From NCBI GenBank assembly GCA_948934525.1, contig CAQZSK010000016.1:1-29133 (forward strand): a DNA stretch of 29,133 bases, in the 5' to 3' direction. Shown one piece after another: positions 20,903 through 29,133 of the stretch. Every line of letters starts with the position of its first letter. Within the stretch, counting starts at the first letter, position 1. The translations under genes and the position numbers were made by a program. The DNA comes from an uncultured Clostridia bacterium. GTDB lineage: Bacteria > Bacillota > Clostridia > TANB77 > CAG-508. Under the pieces are notes generated by a model. That model worked only from the letters and a program-made list of their open reading frames with translations, was not told the origin of the DNA and did no database searches.

Positions 20903-22045
20903 TTATTTTAGTATTTTATCATCATATATTGTTTGTATTGTTTCTATCAAGTACTCTACATCTTCTCTTGTATTATCTTTGCCAAAGGTGACTCGCAAAG
21001 TTCCTTCAGCAAATTCAGGTATTAACCCAATTGCTGTTAATACATGTGATGGGCTAGCTTCTCCACTGCTACAAGCAGAACCTGCTGAAGCACAAATTCC
21101 TTTTTCATCTAAATCTAATAGTAACTCCTGTGCATTAATATATGGAAAAGACAGATTTGCATTACCTGGTAATCTTTTCTTTACGTCTCCATTTAATTTT
21201 ACATTTGGAATTCTTTTTTGTATTTCTGAAATATAATAATCTCTTAATTCTATTAACTTCTCATTATAAGTATCATAATTTTGATAAATTTCTTCTATTG
21301 CTTCTCCTAAACCTACAATTTCTGCTACATTCTCTGTTCCTGCTCTCTTATCTCTTTCTTGATGACCTCCATCTTGTATCTTTTCAAATTCCACGCCTTC
21401 TCTTACATATAAAGCACCTATTCCTTTTGGTCCATAAAATTTATGAGCTGACATAGATAATAAATCAATATGCAATTGATTAACATTTATTCTAACATTT
21501 CCCACTGCTTGAACACTATCTGTATGAAATAAAATTCCTTTTTGTTTTGCAATATTTCCTATCAATTCAATTGGCTGCAATGTACCAATTTCATTATTCG
21601 CAAACATAATGGAAATTAAAATAGTAGTTGGTTTAATGCTTTTCACTAATTGTTCTATACTTACAAAACCTTTTTCATCTACATCTAAATAAGTAACTTC
21701 AAATCCTTGCCTTTCTAATGTCTTACAAGCATTTAGTACTGCATGATGCTCTATCTTACTTGTAATAATGTGTTTTCCTTTTGACTGGTTCGCATAAGCA
21801 ACTCCTTTAATAGCCAAATTGTCACTTTCACTTCCACAAGATGTAAAATAAATTTCATTATGTTTTGCTCCAATGGCAGTGGCAACCTTCCTTCTTGCTT
21901 CATCTATTGCCTTTTTTGATTGCCTACCTATTGTATATAAAGAAGAAGCATTTCCATACTCATACGTAAAGTAGGGTAGCATTGCTTTTAATACATTCTC
22001 ACTAACTGGCGTTGTCGCTGCATGGTCAAAATATCTAATTTTCAT
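20903..22045 (-). CDS. Cysteine desulfurase, NifS/IscS family
   Basis: A 380-residue PLP enzyme that takes sulfur from cysteine for Fe-S clusters or tRNA thiolation. Visible are the start 'YFDHAATTPVSENVLKAMLPYF', 'SCGSESDNLAIKG', the His stacked on PLP (SKIEHHAVLNA), 'FHTDSVQAVG', the PLP Lys (SMSAHKFYGPKGIGALY) and the catalytic Cys in a class I loop (SAGSACSSGEASPSHVL). There is no iscU, iscR or thiI next to it, so the acceptor is not known from context. GAGG lies a few bases upstream of ATG. Confidence 0.95.
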   Translation of the reverse strand: MKIRYFDHAATTPVSENVLKAMLPYFTYEYGNASSLYTIGRQSKKAIDEARRKVATAIGAKHNEIYFTSCGSESDNLAIKGVAYANQSKGKHIITSKIEHHAVLNACKTLERQGFEVTYLDVDEKGFVSIEQLVKSIKPTTILISIMFANNEIGTLQPIELIGNIAKQKGILFHTDSVQAVGNVRINVNQLHIDLLSMSAHKFYGPKGIGALYVREGVEFEKIQDGGHQERDKRAGTENVAEIVGLGEAIEEIYQNYDTYNEKLIELRDYYISEIQKRIPNVKLNGDVKKRLPGNANLSFPYINAQELLLDLDEKGICASAGSACSSGEASPSHVLTAIGLIPEFAEGTLRVTFGKDNTREDVEYLIETIQTIYDDKILK

Positions 22046-22146
22046 AAATCCTCATTCCTTTTCGCTCATTTAAATTCTTCTTTATATTATATGTATTTTT
22101 CGAAATTTTATTGCAAAAAAATAAAGTATAATTCTTTCATTACACT

Positions 22147-22497
22147 TTATCTCCTTTTATCTGCATTTTCTCCACTCCATCTTGTCACTCGAATATTTTT
22201 ATATGCTTCTAATACATCTGAATACTTGCGATATTCTTCTTCCCACACAATAGATGGTATTTTATCATAAGCATCAAAAACCTTTTCTGCCTCTGATAAA
22301 AAAATAATTTGTTCTTGTGGGCTCATAATTCTACACCTTTTTGAAAATTTATACAATTTATCTAACATTTGATTTGCTTGAATAAATCCCCAAAAATCTC
22401 TGACTTTAATTCCTGCCATACGAATTTGCATAACCGACGTGGCTACTAAAACAAAAATTATAAAGAGTAGAAAAAAAATAATTGTTACAAATTCCAT
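22147..22497 (-). CDS. Membrane-anchored conserved clostridial protein
   Basis: A 116-residue protein with an N-terminal membrane segment (residues 3-23, VTIIFFLLFIIFVLVATSVM) and a helical cytoplasmic part (FWGFIQANQMLDKLYKFSKR, then 'SPQEQIIFLSEAEKVFDAYDKIPSIVWEEEYRKY'). I have an impression of similar proteins of this length in clostridia but know no function. It has its own strong promoter (22528-22556) and lies 100 bases upstream of the cysteine desulfurase on the same strand, so they may be co-transcribed. Confidence 0.75.
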   Translation of the reverse strand: MEFVTIIFFLLFIIFVLVATSVMQIRMAGIKVRDFWGFIQANQMLDKLYKFSKRCRIMSPQEQIIFLSEAEKVFDAYDKIPSIVWEEEYRKYSDVLEAYKNIRVTRWSGENADKRR

Positions 22498-22527
22498 GCT
22501 TTTTGCTCCTTTGTATAAACTATTTCT

Positions 22528-22556
22528 ATTATATCATATCTTTTTTTCATACGCAA
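22528..22556 (-). promoter_or_regulatory. Sigma-A promoter
   Basis: On the minus strand, -35 TTGCGT (22556-22551) and -10 TATAAT (22533-22528) are 17 bases apart, about 30 bases before the start of the gene at 22497. Confidence 0.8.
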
Positions 22557-22619
22557 CTTGTATTTTAGATTGGATTTTACAACCTTTTATATGCAGCATA
22601 AAACTTTTTGCTACGCATA

Positions 22620-22647
22620 TTGCATTTCAAAAAGTGTATGGTATAAT
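22620..22647 (+). promoter_or_regulatory. Sigma-A promoter of the CDF gene
   Basis: -35 TTGCAT (22620-22625) and -10 TATAAT (22642-22647) are 16 bases apart. Confidence 0.7.
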
Positions 22648-22701
22648 ATTAAACATTGATTGATAAAATATAAAAAATATCACTAGGAGGAATATCTTAA
22701 T

Positions 22702-23559
22702 ATGGACCGCTTCAAACAAACTAAAAAAGCTGGATTACTTGGAATACTTGGTAATTTATTTTTGCTAATTATAAAAGGAACTGTGGGATTTCTTTTTAAA
22801 AGCCAGTCAATGATTGCAGACGCTGCAAACAGTGCTGGTGATATTTTTGCTTCTTTAATGACTTTTATTGGTAATAAAATTGCTAGTGAACCACAAGATA
22901 AAAGTCATAACTTTGGACATGGAAAGGCAGAATATATCTTTTCTATGTTTATTAGTATTTCTATGATTGTTATCGCTTTTAAGCTACTTTACGATTCTAT
23001 TTATACCTTAATATATGGAAGTGAATTAGTTTTTTCTTGGTTTCTCATTATTGTATGTATCATTACAATTGGAGTTAAACTAGCATTATTTTTATACACC
23101 AATCGCTTAGCTAAAAAATTTGAAAATATTTTATTAGAAGCTAATAGAAATGATCACCGCAATGACTGTATTGTAACTAGTTTTACCTTAATTTCTATTT
23201 TGCTTACTCTTGCTGGAATTTATTGGTTTGATGGAATCGTTGGTATTGGAATTTCCATTTGGATTTGTTTGACAGGTACTAAGATTTTTATGGAAAGCTA
23301 CAATGTGCTAATGGATATTTCCATTGATGAAAAGACAAAAGAAATTATTCTAGATTTGGCACATAATTATAAAGAAATACAAAAAGTAGAAGAAATTTCC
23401 TCTACTCCTGTTGGTCAACAATATGTTGTTGTATTAACCATTTATGTGGATGGAAATATGAGTACTTTCAAAAGCCATGAATTGGCTGATCAATTAGAAT
23501 TAAGTGTTTCTGGTTTAGATAAAATTTATCGTGCAATTGTGCATGTAGAGCCAATATAA
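22702..23559 (+). CDS. Cation diffusion facilitator transporter
   Basis: A 285-residue CDF protein that exports divalent metals such as Zn2+, Mn2+, Fe2+ or Co2+ in exchange for protons. The metal site residues are visible: 'SMIADAANSAGDI' in helix 2 (DxxxD-type), 'HNFGHGKAEYIFSMF' and 'ANRNDHRNDCIVTS' (HxxxD) in helix 5. There are six membrane segments and a C-terminal cytoplasmic domain (TKEIILDLAHNYKEIQKVEE to 'AIVHVEP') that senses metal. The exact metal cannot be read with certainty. It is a single-gene unit with its own promoter, an AGGAGG ribosome site and a terminator. Confidence 0.93.
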   Translation: MDRFKQTKKAGLLGILGNLFLLIIKGTVGFLFKSQSMIADAANSAGDIFASLMTFIGNKIASEPQDKSHNFGHGKAEYIFSMFISISMIVIAFKLLYDSIYTLIYGSELVFSWFLIIVCIITIGVKLALFLYTNRLAKKFENILLEANRNDHRNDCIVTSFTLISILLTLAGIYWFDGIVGIGISIWICLTGTKIFMESYNVLMDISIDEKTKEIILDLAHNYKEIQKVEEISSTPVGQQYVVVLTIYVDGNMSTFKSHELADQLELSVSGLDKIYRAIVHVEPI

Positions 23560-23583
23560 AAATTATTACAATCTACTAAAAAA

Positions 23584-23617
23584 GAATGAGCAAACCTCAT
23601 CTTAAATCTGCTCATTC
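23584..23617. terminator. Bidirectional terminator
   Basis: GAATGAGCA pairs with TGCTCATTC (nine pairs, 16-base loop). T-rich stretches follow in both directions, so it serves the convergent CDF gene (plus) and pilin-SUMF1 gene (minus). Confidence 0.8.
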
Positions 23618-23648
23618 TCTTTTCTAAAATTATTTAATTACAATTTTC

Positions 23649-24938
23649 CTATATATACATAGCTATTCTGAATCCAATATCATAATTTTTATAATCTGGA
23701 GATCGATAAACACCTCGAATAGAAACTGGATAATCGCTTCCTGCACCAAGGTAACTCCCTCCTCTATATACTCTATGTCCCACATTATATGCTTCCATTG
23801 TCCATTCTACTACATTCCCAGCTATATCATAAATATGTTTTTGCTGATAGGCAATATTACTTCCTGTAGTAGCTATACTGTTTGTATAATTTCCCATTCC
23901 TGTACTATTTTTAACATATCCTGTTGAAGTTCCTTTTTCATAATTTGAATCTATAAAATTCAATGCTGCATCCCACTGTACACCATAGCATAATGTACTT
24001 GTTACTTTATGAACTGTATCACTTGTTGGATACATACTCCTTGCAACTTTTACTGCTCCATCATCATTATCATTTCCAGGTAAATTATCTGATGCTTCTA
24101 TAGCTACAGTTCCTCCCCAAGGAATAAAGTTCCACACGCCTACACCCTTTTGACTCACTGGTTTAATGGTCCCATTCTGTGTTTGTTTATTCACATCATC
24201 TGTCAATGTAGAAGTTGTTGTTCCTTTTATACCAGTTTCAAATCTAGCAATATAAAATCCTCCATTATCCTTTACACTTTTATACATAGCTATGCTTTCA
24301 GCACTTCCATCCGTGACATTTGGCTTTCCCAAAGATCCAGCAGTCGCTGTATCTCCTGCTTCTCTAGATGGATTAGTAGCTTGACTTAACATTGTTTGTA
24401 AATTTCCATTAGAATATCCCTCAATCAAATGAAACTTACTATAATCTGGTACAGGTATCCATACAAATTGATTACCATGTTTGCTATTATCTAAATCATC
24501 TCCTGCTACATCTGAAATAACAAGCCCATTTGTTACTGTATTTTTATCTGTTGGATCGTCTTTACTATCTTCTACCACACAAAATCCACCTGGAATTGGT
24601 GCTTTATCCCCATTTTCATCTGTATATTCTTCTTTATCTTTCTTTACCAATTCCCCTTTTTGTAATTTATCTGGTGTTGATGGGTTTGTTTCTCCATTTC
24701 CATTTGTATAATTATTGATGGTATTTCCTAAATTGCTTAAATACTCTTGTTCATTTTGCATAGCTTCTTCTGTCTTATTCTTTGCCTCTTGTGCTTTTTT
24801 GAATATACTATTATCTCCTATTACATACGTAATCGTTATTCCTGCTAAGATTAAAAGTACCACAATGGTTACCACTAAAGCTACTAATGTTATGCCTTTT
24901 TGTTTATTCCTAAAACTTGTATATCTTTTCTTTTTCAT
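23649..24938 (-). CDS. Type IV prepilin-like protein fused to a SUMF1-like domain
   Basis: A 429-residue secreted or surface protein. Residues 1-45 carry a class III (prepilin) signal: basic leader, cleavage site KQKG-ITLVALV and the hydrophobic N-helix. The usual Glu at position 5 after the cleavage site is not seen. A Lys/Glu linker and a Gly/Asn/Thr linker follow. The C-terminal 330 residues are an FGE/SUMF1-type C-lectin-like fold: 'GGFYIARFETGI', 'YGVQWDAALNFI', 'IAGNVVEWTME', 'YRGGSYLGAGSDYPVSIRGVYR' and 'IGFRIAMYI'. The FGE catalytic Cys motif is not visible, so a binding rather than enzymatic role is likely. The start at 24938 has AGGAGG five bases upstream; ATG at 24992 is less likely. 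Confidence 0.85.
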   Translation of the reverse strand: MKKKRYTSFRNKQKGITLVALVVTIVVLLILAGITITYVIGDNSIFKKAQEAKNKTEEAMQNEQEYLSNLGNTINNYTNGNGETNPSTPDKLQKGELVKKDKEEYTDENGDKAPIPGGFCVVEDSKDDPTDKNTVTNGLVISDVAGDDLDNSKHGNQFVWIPVPDYSKFHLIEGYSNGNLQTMLSQATNPSREAGDTATAGSLGKPNVTDGSAESIAMYKSVKDNGGFYIARFETGIKGTTTSTLTDDVNKQTQNGTIKPVSQKGVGVWNFIPWGGTVAIEASDNLPGNDNDDGAVKVARSMYPTSDTVHKVTSTLCYGVQWDAALNFIDSNYEKGTSTGYVKNSTGMGNYTNSIATTGSNIAYQQKHIYDIAGNVVEWTMEAYNVGHRVYRGGSYLGAGSDYPVSIRGVYRSPDYKNYDIGFRIAMYI

Positions 24939-25059
24939 TTCTTCCTCCTTAGTTATTTTCCTTTCCTTATCCTTTGTAATAATTATTCTCATTTACCTTA
25001 GAAAATATGCACCTTTCTAGAATAAAATATTATATTCTTATAACAATTTGTTTTGTTAG

Positions 25060-25089
25060 ATTATATCTTTTTATGCCATTAAATGTCAA
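25060..25089 (-). promoter_or_regulatory. Sigma-A promoter of the pilin-SUMF1 gene
   Basis: On the minus strand, -35 TTGACA (25089-25084) and -10 TATAAT (25065-25060) are 18 bases apart. The leader is about 115 bases. Confidence 0.82.
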
Positions 25090-25145
25090 TATATTTTTCA
25101 CAGTTATGATAAAACATCTTACTTTACAATGTAAGATCCAAATAT

Positions 25146-25172
25146 AGGAGCAAATAAATTTAATTTGCTCCT
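25146..25172 (-). terminator. Probable terminator of clpC
   Basis: On the minus strand AGGAGCAAAT pairs with ATTTGCTCCT (ten pairs) followed by a short ATATTT tail. The T run is weak. Confidence 0.6.
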
Positions 25173-25180
25173 ATGTTTCT

Positions 25181-27631
25181 TTATTTAATTACAATCTTCT
25201 CTTCTTCCACAACTGCTTTTGCAGCCTTGTCTTCTTTAATATTTCCATCTAAGATTTCTTCTGCAATCTTATCTTCTAACATGCTTTGAATTGCTCTTTT
25301 TAAAGGTCTTGCACCATAATTGGTATCTACTCCTTTTTTAGCAATTAGGTTTTTTACACTTTCATCAATTTCTAATTCAATACTTTGTTCTTTCATACGC
25401 TTTTGTAATTGTTTTAGCATAATATCAATAATTTGTTTTATATCATCATCTGTTAATTTATGGAATACAATAATTTCATCAATACGATTAATAAATTCTG
25501 GTCTAAATTGCTTTTTAAGTTCTCCCATAACATCTTTTTTGATATTTTCATATTCCTTTTGTGCTTCTTCTTTTTGACTAGTACTAACACTAAATCCTAA
25601 AGTATTCTTATCTGTAATCATTCTAGCACCAATGTTAGAGGTCATAATAATAACTGTATTTTTAAAATTAACCATTCTACCTTGCGCATCTGTTAATCTT
25701 CCATCATCTAAAATTTGAAGTAACATATTCATGACATCTGGATGTGCTTTTTCTATCTCATCAAATAAAATAACAGAATATGGCTTTCTTCTAATCTTCT
25801 CTGTTAATTGTCCTCCTTCATCAAATCCCACATATCCAGGAGGAGACCCAATTAATTTTGAAACAGAATGTGGTTCCATATATTCAGACATATCTACACG
25901 TATCATAGCATTATCATTGCCAAATAGTGCTTCTGCTAATGCCTTAGAGAGTTCTGTTTTACCTACGCCTGTTGGTCCTAAGAATAAGAAAGAACCAATT
26001 GGACGATTAGGATCTTTTAATCCTACTCTGCCTCTTCTAATCGCCTTTGCTATCGCTTCTATTGCTTCGTTTTGTCCTACTACTCTTTGGTGTAAAATAG
26101 TTTCTAAATTCTTCAATTTTTCATTTTCACTTTGTGTCAATTTTTGAACTGGTACACCTGTCCAACTAGATACTACTTCTGCAATATCTTCTTCTGTTAA
26201 AGTAGTTACACTTTTTGTATTTTTATTACGCCATTTTTCCTTTTCTTTAGCTAATTTCTCTTTTTCCTCTTTTATTTTATCACGTAGCTTTGCCGCCTTT
26301 TCGAAATCTTGTGAACGAATGGCCTCGTCTTTATCTTTGTCTAATTCTGTAATCTTATCTTCTAATTTTTTTATAGATTCTGGTTGTGTATAAATTCTCA
26401 TTTTAACACGTGAAGCCGCTTCATCAACTAAGTCAATTGCTTTATCTGGCAAAAATCTATCATTAATATATCTTGTAGATAACTCAACAGATGACTTAAT
26501 TGCTTCATCTGTAATCTTTACATTATGATGTGCCTCATATTTGTCACGAATTCCCTTTAAAATTTGAATGGTCTCTTCAAAGGAAGGCTCTCCAACATTA
26601 ACTGGACTAAATCTTCTCTCTAACGCACTATCTTTTTCAATATATTTACGATATTCGTTTAAAGTAGTAGCACCAATTACTTGTACTTCTCCTCTTGCTA
26701 ATAGGGGTTTTAAAATATTGGCTGCATCAACTGCACCTTCCGCAGAACCTGCCCCTACAATCGTATGAACTTCATCAATAAATAGGACAACATCCCCTAC
26801 TTTTTTAACTTCTTCTAAGCATTTCTTTATTCTTTCTTCAAAATCTCCACGATATTTCGCACCTGCTACCATGCTAGCAATATCTAAACTAACTACTCTT
26901 TTACTTTTTAACATTTCAGGTACATCTTCTGCTATAATCTTCTCTGCTAGCCCTTCTACTACTGCTGTTTTACCAACACCTGGTTCCCCTATTAAACAAG
27001 GATTATTTTTGGTTCTTCTAGATAAAATTTGAATCACTCTTTCAATTTCTTCTTTTCTTCCAATTACTGGATCTAATTTCCCTTCAGTTGCACGTTTTGT
27101 CAAATCTGTTCCAAATTGGTTTAATGTTGGTGTTTGATTGTAGCTTCCACGTGCTTTACTCTTTCCTTGTTTTGCGTTTGTTGCCATGTTATCTTCTTCA
27201 TTGATTACTTTAATAATTTCATTATATAACTTTTGTGGATCAGCTTTTAAGTCCATCATAATGCGAACAGCTACACTATCTCCCTCACGCATAATGCCAA
27301 TTAGCAAATGCTCTGTTCCTATCAACTCTGAGCCTAATTTTCTAGCTTCTATAAAGGCATTTTCAATAATTCTCTTGCTACGAGGAGTAAAACCAATATC
27401 CGCTACATCCTCAATTTCTTCACCTCTACCAATTAAGATTTCTATTTCTTCTGCAATTTTATCTGCAGTAATACCTTGTAATTCTAACACTTTGCTAGCA
27501 ACACCTGTACCTTCTTGGGTTAGTCCATATAAAATATGTTCTGTTCCTATGTAATTATGACCAAATTCAGCTGCAAGCTCTGCTGCTAATTCTAATGCTT
27601 TCTCACTACGTCCTGTAAATTTATACATCAT
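25181..27631 (-). CDS. clpC: ATP-dependent Clp protease ATPase subunit ClpC
   Basis: An 816-residue AAA+ unfoldase that feeds substrates to ClpP. Domains in order: two Clp_N repeats (about 1-145: 'EHILYGLTQEGTGVASKVL', 'GTEHLLIGIMREGDS'), ATPase 1 with GEPGVGKT at about residue 213, a UVR-containing middle domain (DKDEAIRSQDFEKAAKLRDK), ATPase 2 with GPTGVGKTELSKALAE at about 550 and 'ILFDEIEKAHPDV', and the C-terminal domain ending 'AVVEEEKIVIK'. The UVR domain separates it from ClpA/ClpB. In Bacillus, McsB marks proteins with phosphoarginine for ClpC; here mcsB lies upstream on the same strand, but a small opposing gene stands between. Confidence 0.97.
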   Translation of the reverse strand: MMYKFTGRSEKALELAAELAAEFGHNYIGTEHILYGLTQEGTGVASKVLELQGITADKIAEEIEILIGRGEEIEDVADIGFTPRSKRIIENAFIEARKLGSELIGTEHLLIGIMREGDSVAVRIMMDLKADPQKLYNEIIKVINEEDNMATNAKQGKSKARGSYNQTPTLNQFGTDLTKRATEGKLDPVIGRKEEIERVIQILSRRTKNNPCLIGEPGVGKTAVVEGLAEKIIAEDVPEMLKSKRVVSLDIASMVAGAKYRGDFEERIKKCLEEVKKVGDVVLFIDEVHTIVGAGSAEGAVDAANILKPLLARGEVQVIGATTLNEYRKYIEKDSALERRFSPVNVGEPSFEETIQILKGIRDKYEAHHNVKITDEAIKSSVELSTRYINDRFLPDKAIDLVDEAASRVKMRIYTQPESIKKLEDKITELDKDKDEAIRSQDFEKAAKLRDKIKEEKEKLAKEKEKWRNKNTKSVTTLTEEDIAEVVSSWTGVPVQKLTQSENEKLKNLETILHQRVVGQNEAIEAIAKAIRRGRVGLKDPNRPIGSFLFLGPTGVGKTELSKALAEALFGNDNAMIRVDMSEYMEPHSVSKLIGSPPGYVGFDEGGQLTEKIRRKPYSVILFDEIEKAHPDVMNMLLQILDDGRLTDAQGRMVNFKNTVIIMTSNIGARMITDKNTLGFSVSTSQKEEAQKEYENIKKDVMGELKKQFRPEFINRIDEIIVFHKLTDDDIKQIIDIMLKQLQKRMKEQSIELEIDESVKNLIAKKGVDTNYGARPLKRAIQSMLEDKIAEEILDGNIKEDKAAKAVVEEEKIVIK

Positions 27632-27666
27632 TTTGTTTATTCTCCTTTCTATATAGTTACCATAAT

Positions 27667-27695
27667 TTGAAATTCCCTTTATTATATGATATAAT
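27667..27695 (+). promoter_or_regulatory. Sigma-A promoter of the small gene at 27778
   Basis: -35 TTGAAA (27667-27672) and a perfect -10 TATAAT (27690-27695) are 17 bases apart. It faces away from clpC, and its region must also contain any clpC promoter. Confidence 0.78.
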
Positions 27696-27714
27696 ATGAA
27701 TATCTCTTATACAA

Positions 27715-27754
27715 GTAGTCTTTGACTACACCACAATTCACTGCCTAATGGCAG
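27715..27754 (+). other. Two short perfect hairpins in the small-gene leader
   Basis: GTAGTC-TTT-GACTAC (27715-27729) and CTGCC-TAAT-GGCAG (27741-27754) lie between the promoter and the ribosome site (GGAGGAATG). The first includes AGTCAAA on the minus strand, one half of a CtsR-type heptad. Confidence 0.55.
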
Positions 27755-27777
27755 TACAAATTTTGGAGGAATGAATT

Positions 27778-27918
27778 ATGCTAGGAATGCTTAGCCTTTG
27801 TGGAATGTTTTCTTTAATGGTATGCTATCAATACACACCAGATATCATGCTCCCTGCCAGTATCTTTATAGGATGCGTCCTGATTGCATATGCTATTAGA
27901 GAATCCAAAAAGCATTAA
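27778..27918 (+). CDS. Small two-helix membrane protein between mcsB and clpC
   Basis: A 46-residue hydrophobic protein with two membrane segments (LGMLSLCGMFSLMVC, then 'MLPASIFIGCVLIAYAI') and a basic tail (RESKKH). It has a full set of signals: promoter, GGAGG ribosome site eight bases before ATG, and a strong terminator. It is on the strand opposite to mcsB and clpC and splits what is usually a continuous operon. I do not recognise the family. A role in stress proteolysis is possible only by location. Confidence 0.75.
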   Translation: MLGMLSLCGMFSLMVCYQYTPDIMLPASIFIGCVLIAYAIRESKKH

Positions 27919-27945
27919 CCCCATTTCTTCCAAGTGGGAAACCAA

Positions 27946-27991
27946 ACTACCTACAAAGTATTGAAAAATATTTTGTGGGTGGTCTTTTTTT
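27946..27991 (+). terminator. Strong terminator of the small gene
   Basis: A 17-pair stem (ACTACCTACAAAGTATT with AATATTTTGTGGGTGGT, three G-U pairs) closed by a GAAA tetraloop and followed by a C and seven Ts. Confidence 0.92.
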
Positions 27992-27992
27992 G

Positions 27993-29009
27993 TTAACTTT
28001 GTATAATCTCTTTTATCACTTCTGGTCTCTTAATTTCACGCTCACATCCATCTAATGGCTTTCCTACATACTTTTGCAAATTAGCTGGTTGGTTATATAA
28101 ATATAATTTTGATACTTTAGTATCATTTAATTCTTTAATTATTCCCAAATCTGTTCCTAATTTTACTAAAGATAATAACTTTTTGCACTCATCAGATGAA
28201 AGTTTTGTAGCATAAGCAAGTGTTCCATAAGCACGATATACTCTATCTTCTAAATCAGTAGAATTCTTTGCTAAATACTTTCTTGCCATTCTCTCTTGTT
28301 CCATCACTTTTTCGATAATGATATTTAAGTTCTTGATGATATCATTTTCTGTAATTCCTAAAGATTGCTTATTTGAAATTTGATAAATATCTCCTTGGCT
28401 TTGAGTTCCTTCACCATAAATGCCACGAATATTCATCCCAAACCCATTTACAATATTAAAAATTTTTCCGATGTTCCCTGTCATTGTTAAAGCTGGTAAA
28501 TGTACCATAACAGATGCTCTCATTGCTGTACCTACGTTAGTTGGGCAAGAAGTTAAATATCCATATTTTTCATGTGTCGCATAAGTTACTAGTTTGTCCA
28601 ATTTTTCATCTAGCTCAATAGCTAAATTTTTTAAATTGTCTAATTCTAAACCTGAAGCAAATACCTGTATATGTAAATGATCTTCTTCATTTATCATAAT
28701 GCAAATATTTTCTTCATCATTTAAAAGCATGGCTCCATTCTTTTTTTTATCCATAGCAAATTCTGGGCTAATGATATGCTTTTCTACTAAGCTTACTTTT
28801 GTAATATCGTCTAGGTTATTTAAGTCAATATATTTAAGACCATATCCTATACTTGGTACAATTTCTTTTACCTTTTCTAATATCCTTTTAGCTTGTTCTT
28901 TTGTATATTTTGTTGGAAATGGAACTTCCTCTAAATTTCTAGCAAATCTTATTCTCGAACTAATAACTATATCTGAATCTTTTCCATTTTGTAAATACCA
29001 ATTTTGCAT
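27993..29009 (-). CDS. mcsB: Protein arginine kinase McsB
   Basis: A 338-residue member of the guanidino kinase family that phosphorylates arginine in proteins and so targets them to ClpC/ClpP. Visible are the nucleotide-binding 'SSRIRFARNLEEVPFP', 'INEEDHLHIQVFASG' with the acidic catalytic residues, the guanidino kinase Cys motif 'LTSCPTNVGTAMRASVMVHLPAL', and 'RGIYGEGTQSQGDIYQISN'. The usual 'GTGLRAS' is GTAMRAS here. An AGGAGG ribosome site is upstream. The window ends before any mcsA or ctsR, and the 124 bases upstream do not look like the end of mcsA. Confidence 0.95.
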   Translation of the reverse strand: MQNWYLQNGKDSDIVISSRIRFARNLEEVPFPTKYTKEQAKRILEKVKEIVPSIGYGLKYIDLNNLDDITKVSLVEKHIISPEFAMDKKKNGAMLLNDEENICIMINEEDHLHIQVFASGLELDNLKNLAIELDEKLDKLVTYATHEKYGYLTSCPTNVGTAMRASVMVHLPALTMTGNIGKIFNIVNGFGMNIRGIYGEGTQSQGDIYQISNKQSLGITENDIIKNLNIIIEKVMEQERMARKYLAKNSTDLEDRVYRAYGTLAYATKLSSDECKKLLSLVKLGTDLGIIKELNDTKVSKLYLYNQPANLQKYVGKPLDGCEREIKRPEVIKEIIQS

Positions 29010-29133
29010 TTTGCTTCCTCCTTATCTGTTTTATTATTTGTACTTTTAGTTAGATATTTCTTTTGCAACCAAGTTGCATAAAGCACTAACACAACTCTTT
29101 CCCAGCGTTGCTGGATATAGAAGTTTGTAAGTG
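29010..29133 (-). other. Hairpin-bearing region upstream of mcsB
   Basis: No ORF with homology is visible in these 124 bases. Two short perfect hairpins are present: TGCAAC-CAA-GTTGCA (29064-29078) and CCAGC-GTT-GCTGG (29102-29114). They may belong to an mRNA leader of mcsB or to the end of the preceding transcript outside the window. Confidence 0.45.

Noticed and set aside
20991..21456. Plus-strand ORFs opposite the cysteine desulfurase and other genes
   Set aside because: They are antisense shadows of well-supported genes, with no ribosome sites and no recognisable protein features.
27715..27735. CtsR operator before clpC
   Set aside because: Only one AGTCAAA heptad is present; the tandem direct repeat needed for CtsR is missing.

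Overview
The window is low-GC DNA dense in genes from a member of the Bacillota, most likely an uncultured, gut-type Clostridia. The evidence is the gene content: archaeal-type ProS, ScpB, McsB/ClpC, DUF4364, a DHHW/AlgI/DUF4358 O-acetylation operon and prepilin-SUMF1 fusions. AGGAGG-type ribosome sites, textbook sigma-A promoters and T-tailed hairpins fit this. The lineage call is inference. I see no rRNA, tRNA, CRISPR array, insertion sequence or prophage.

Layout. 1-2.4 kb: a minus-strand run with an unidentified partial gene, DUF1905, two membrane proteins and a DUF1287 protein whose promoter implies a leaderless mRNA. 2.4-4.3 kb: a TNF/BclA-C-like protein, a RhuM-Doc fusion and a hairpin-rich spacer. 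4.3-9.2 kb: a Na+/Ca2+ exchanger with a ferredoxin, NUDIX, PAP2, then a cytidylate-kinase-like protein with a MATE transporter behind a long structured leader that carries terminators (riboswitch candidate). 9.2-12.8 kb: a DUF4358/AlgI/DHHW/DUF5684 operon. 12.8-18.6 kb: J-domain protein, DUF4364, a REP-type inverted repeat, proS, scpB, a two-OB-fold SSB-like protein and clostridial hypotheticals. 18.7-22.5 kb: a Cys-rich surface-type protein, paired half-size TauE genes, a Cro/C1-type regulator and a cysteine desulfurase. 22.5-29.1 kb: CDF transporter, pilin-SUMF1 protein, clpC, a small opposing gene and mcsB.

The main discovery candidate is a genome-scale decoding anomaly. I found five in-frame CGG codons in the genes of this window. 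At every one, the conserved protein continues in the +1 frame, as if C were skipped and the following GGN read as glycine. The five genes are unrelated: a membrane protein (996-994), AlgI (12027-12025), DUF4364 (13974-13976), TauE (19730-19728) and a small protein (20212-20210). The local context is always NNY-C-GGW. About two dozen other CGG triplets inside genes all lie out of frame. This suggests that CGG is an unassigned or 'hungry' codon that provokes +1 frameshifting, or that CGGN is read as a four-base glycine codon. I know of no published description of such a system. It is inferred from sequence only and should be tested first against sequencing error.
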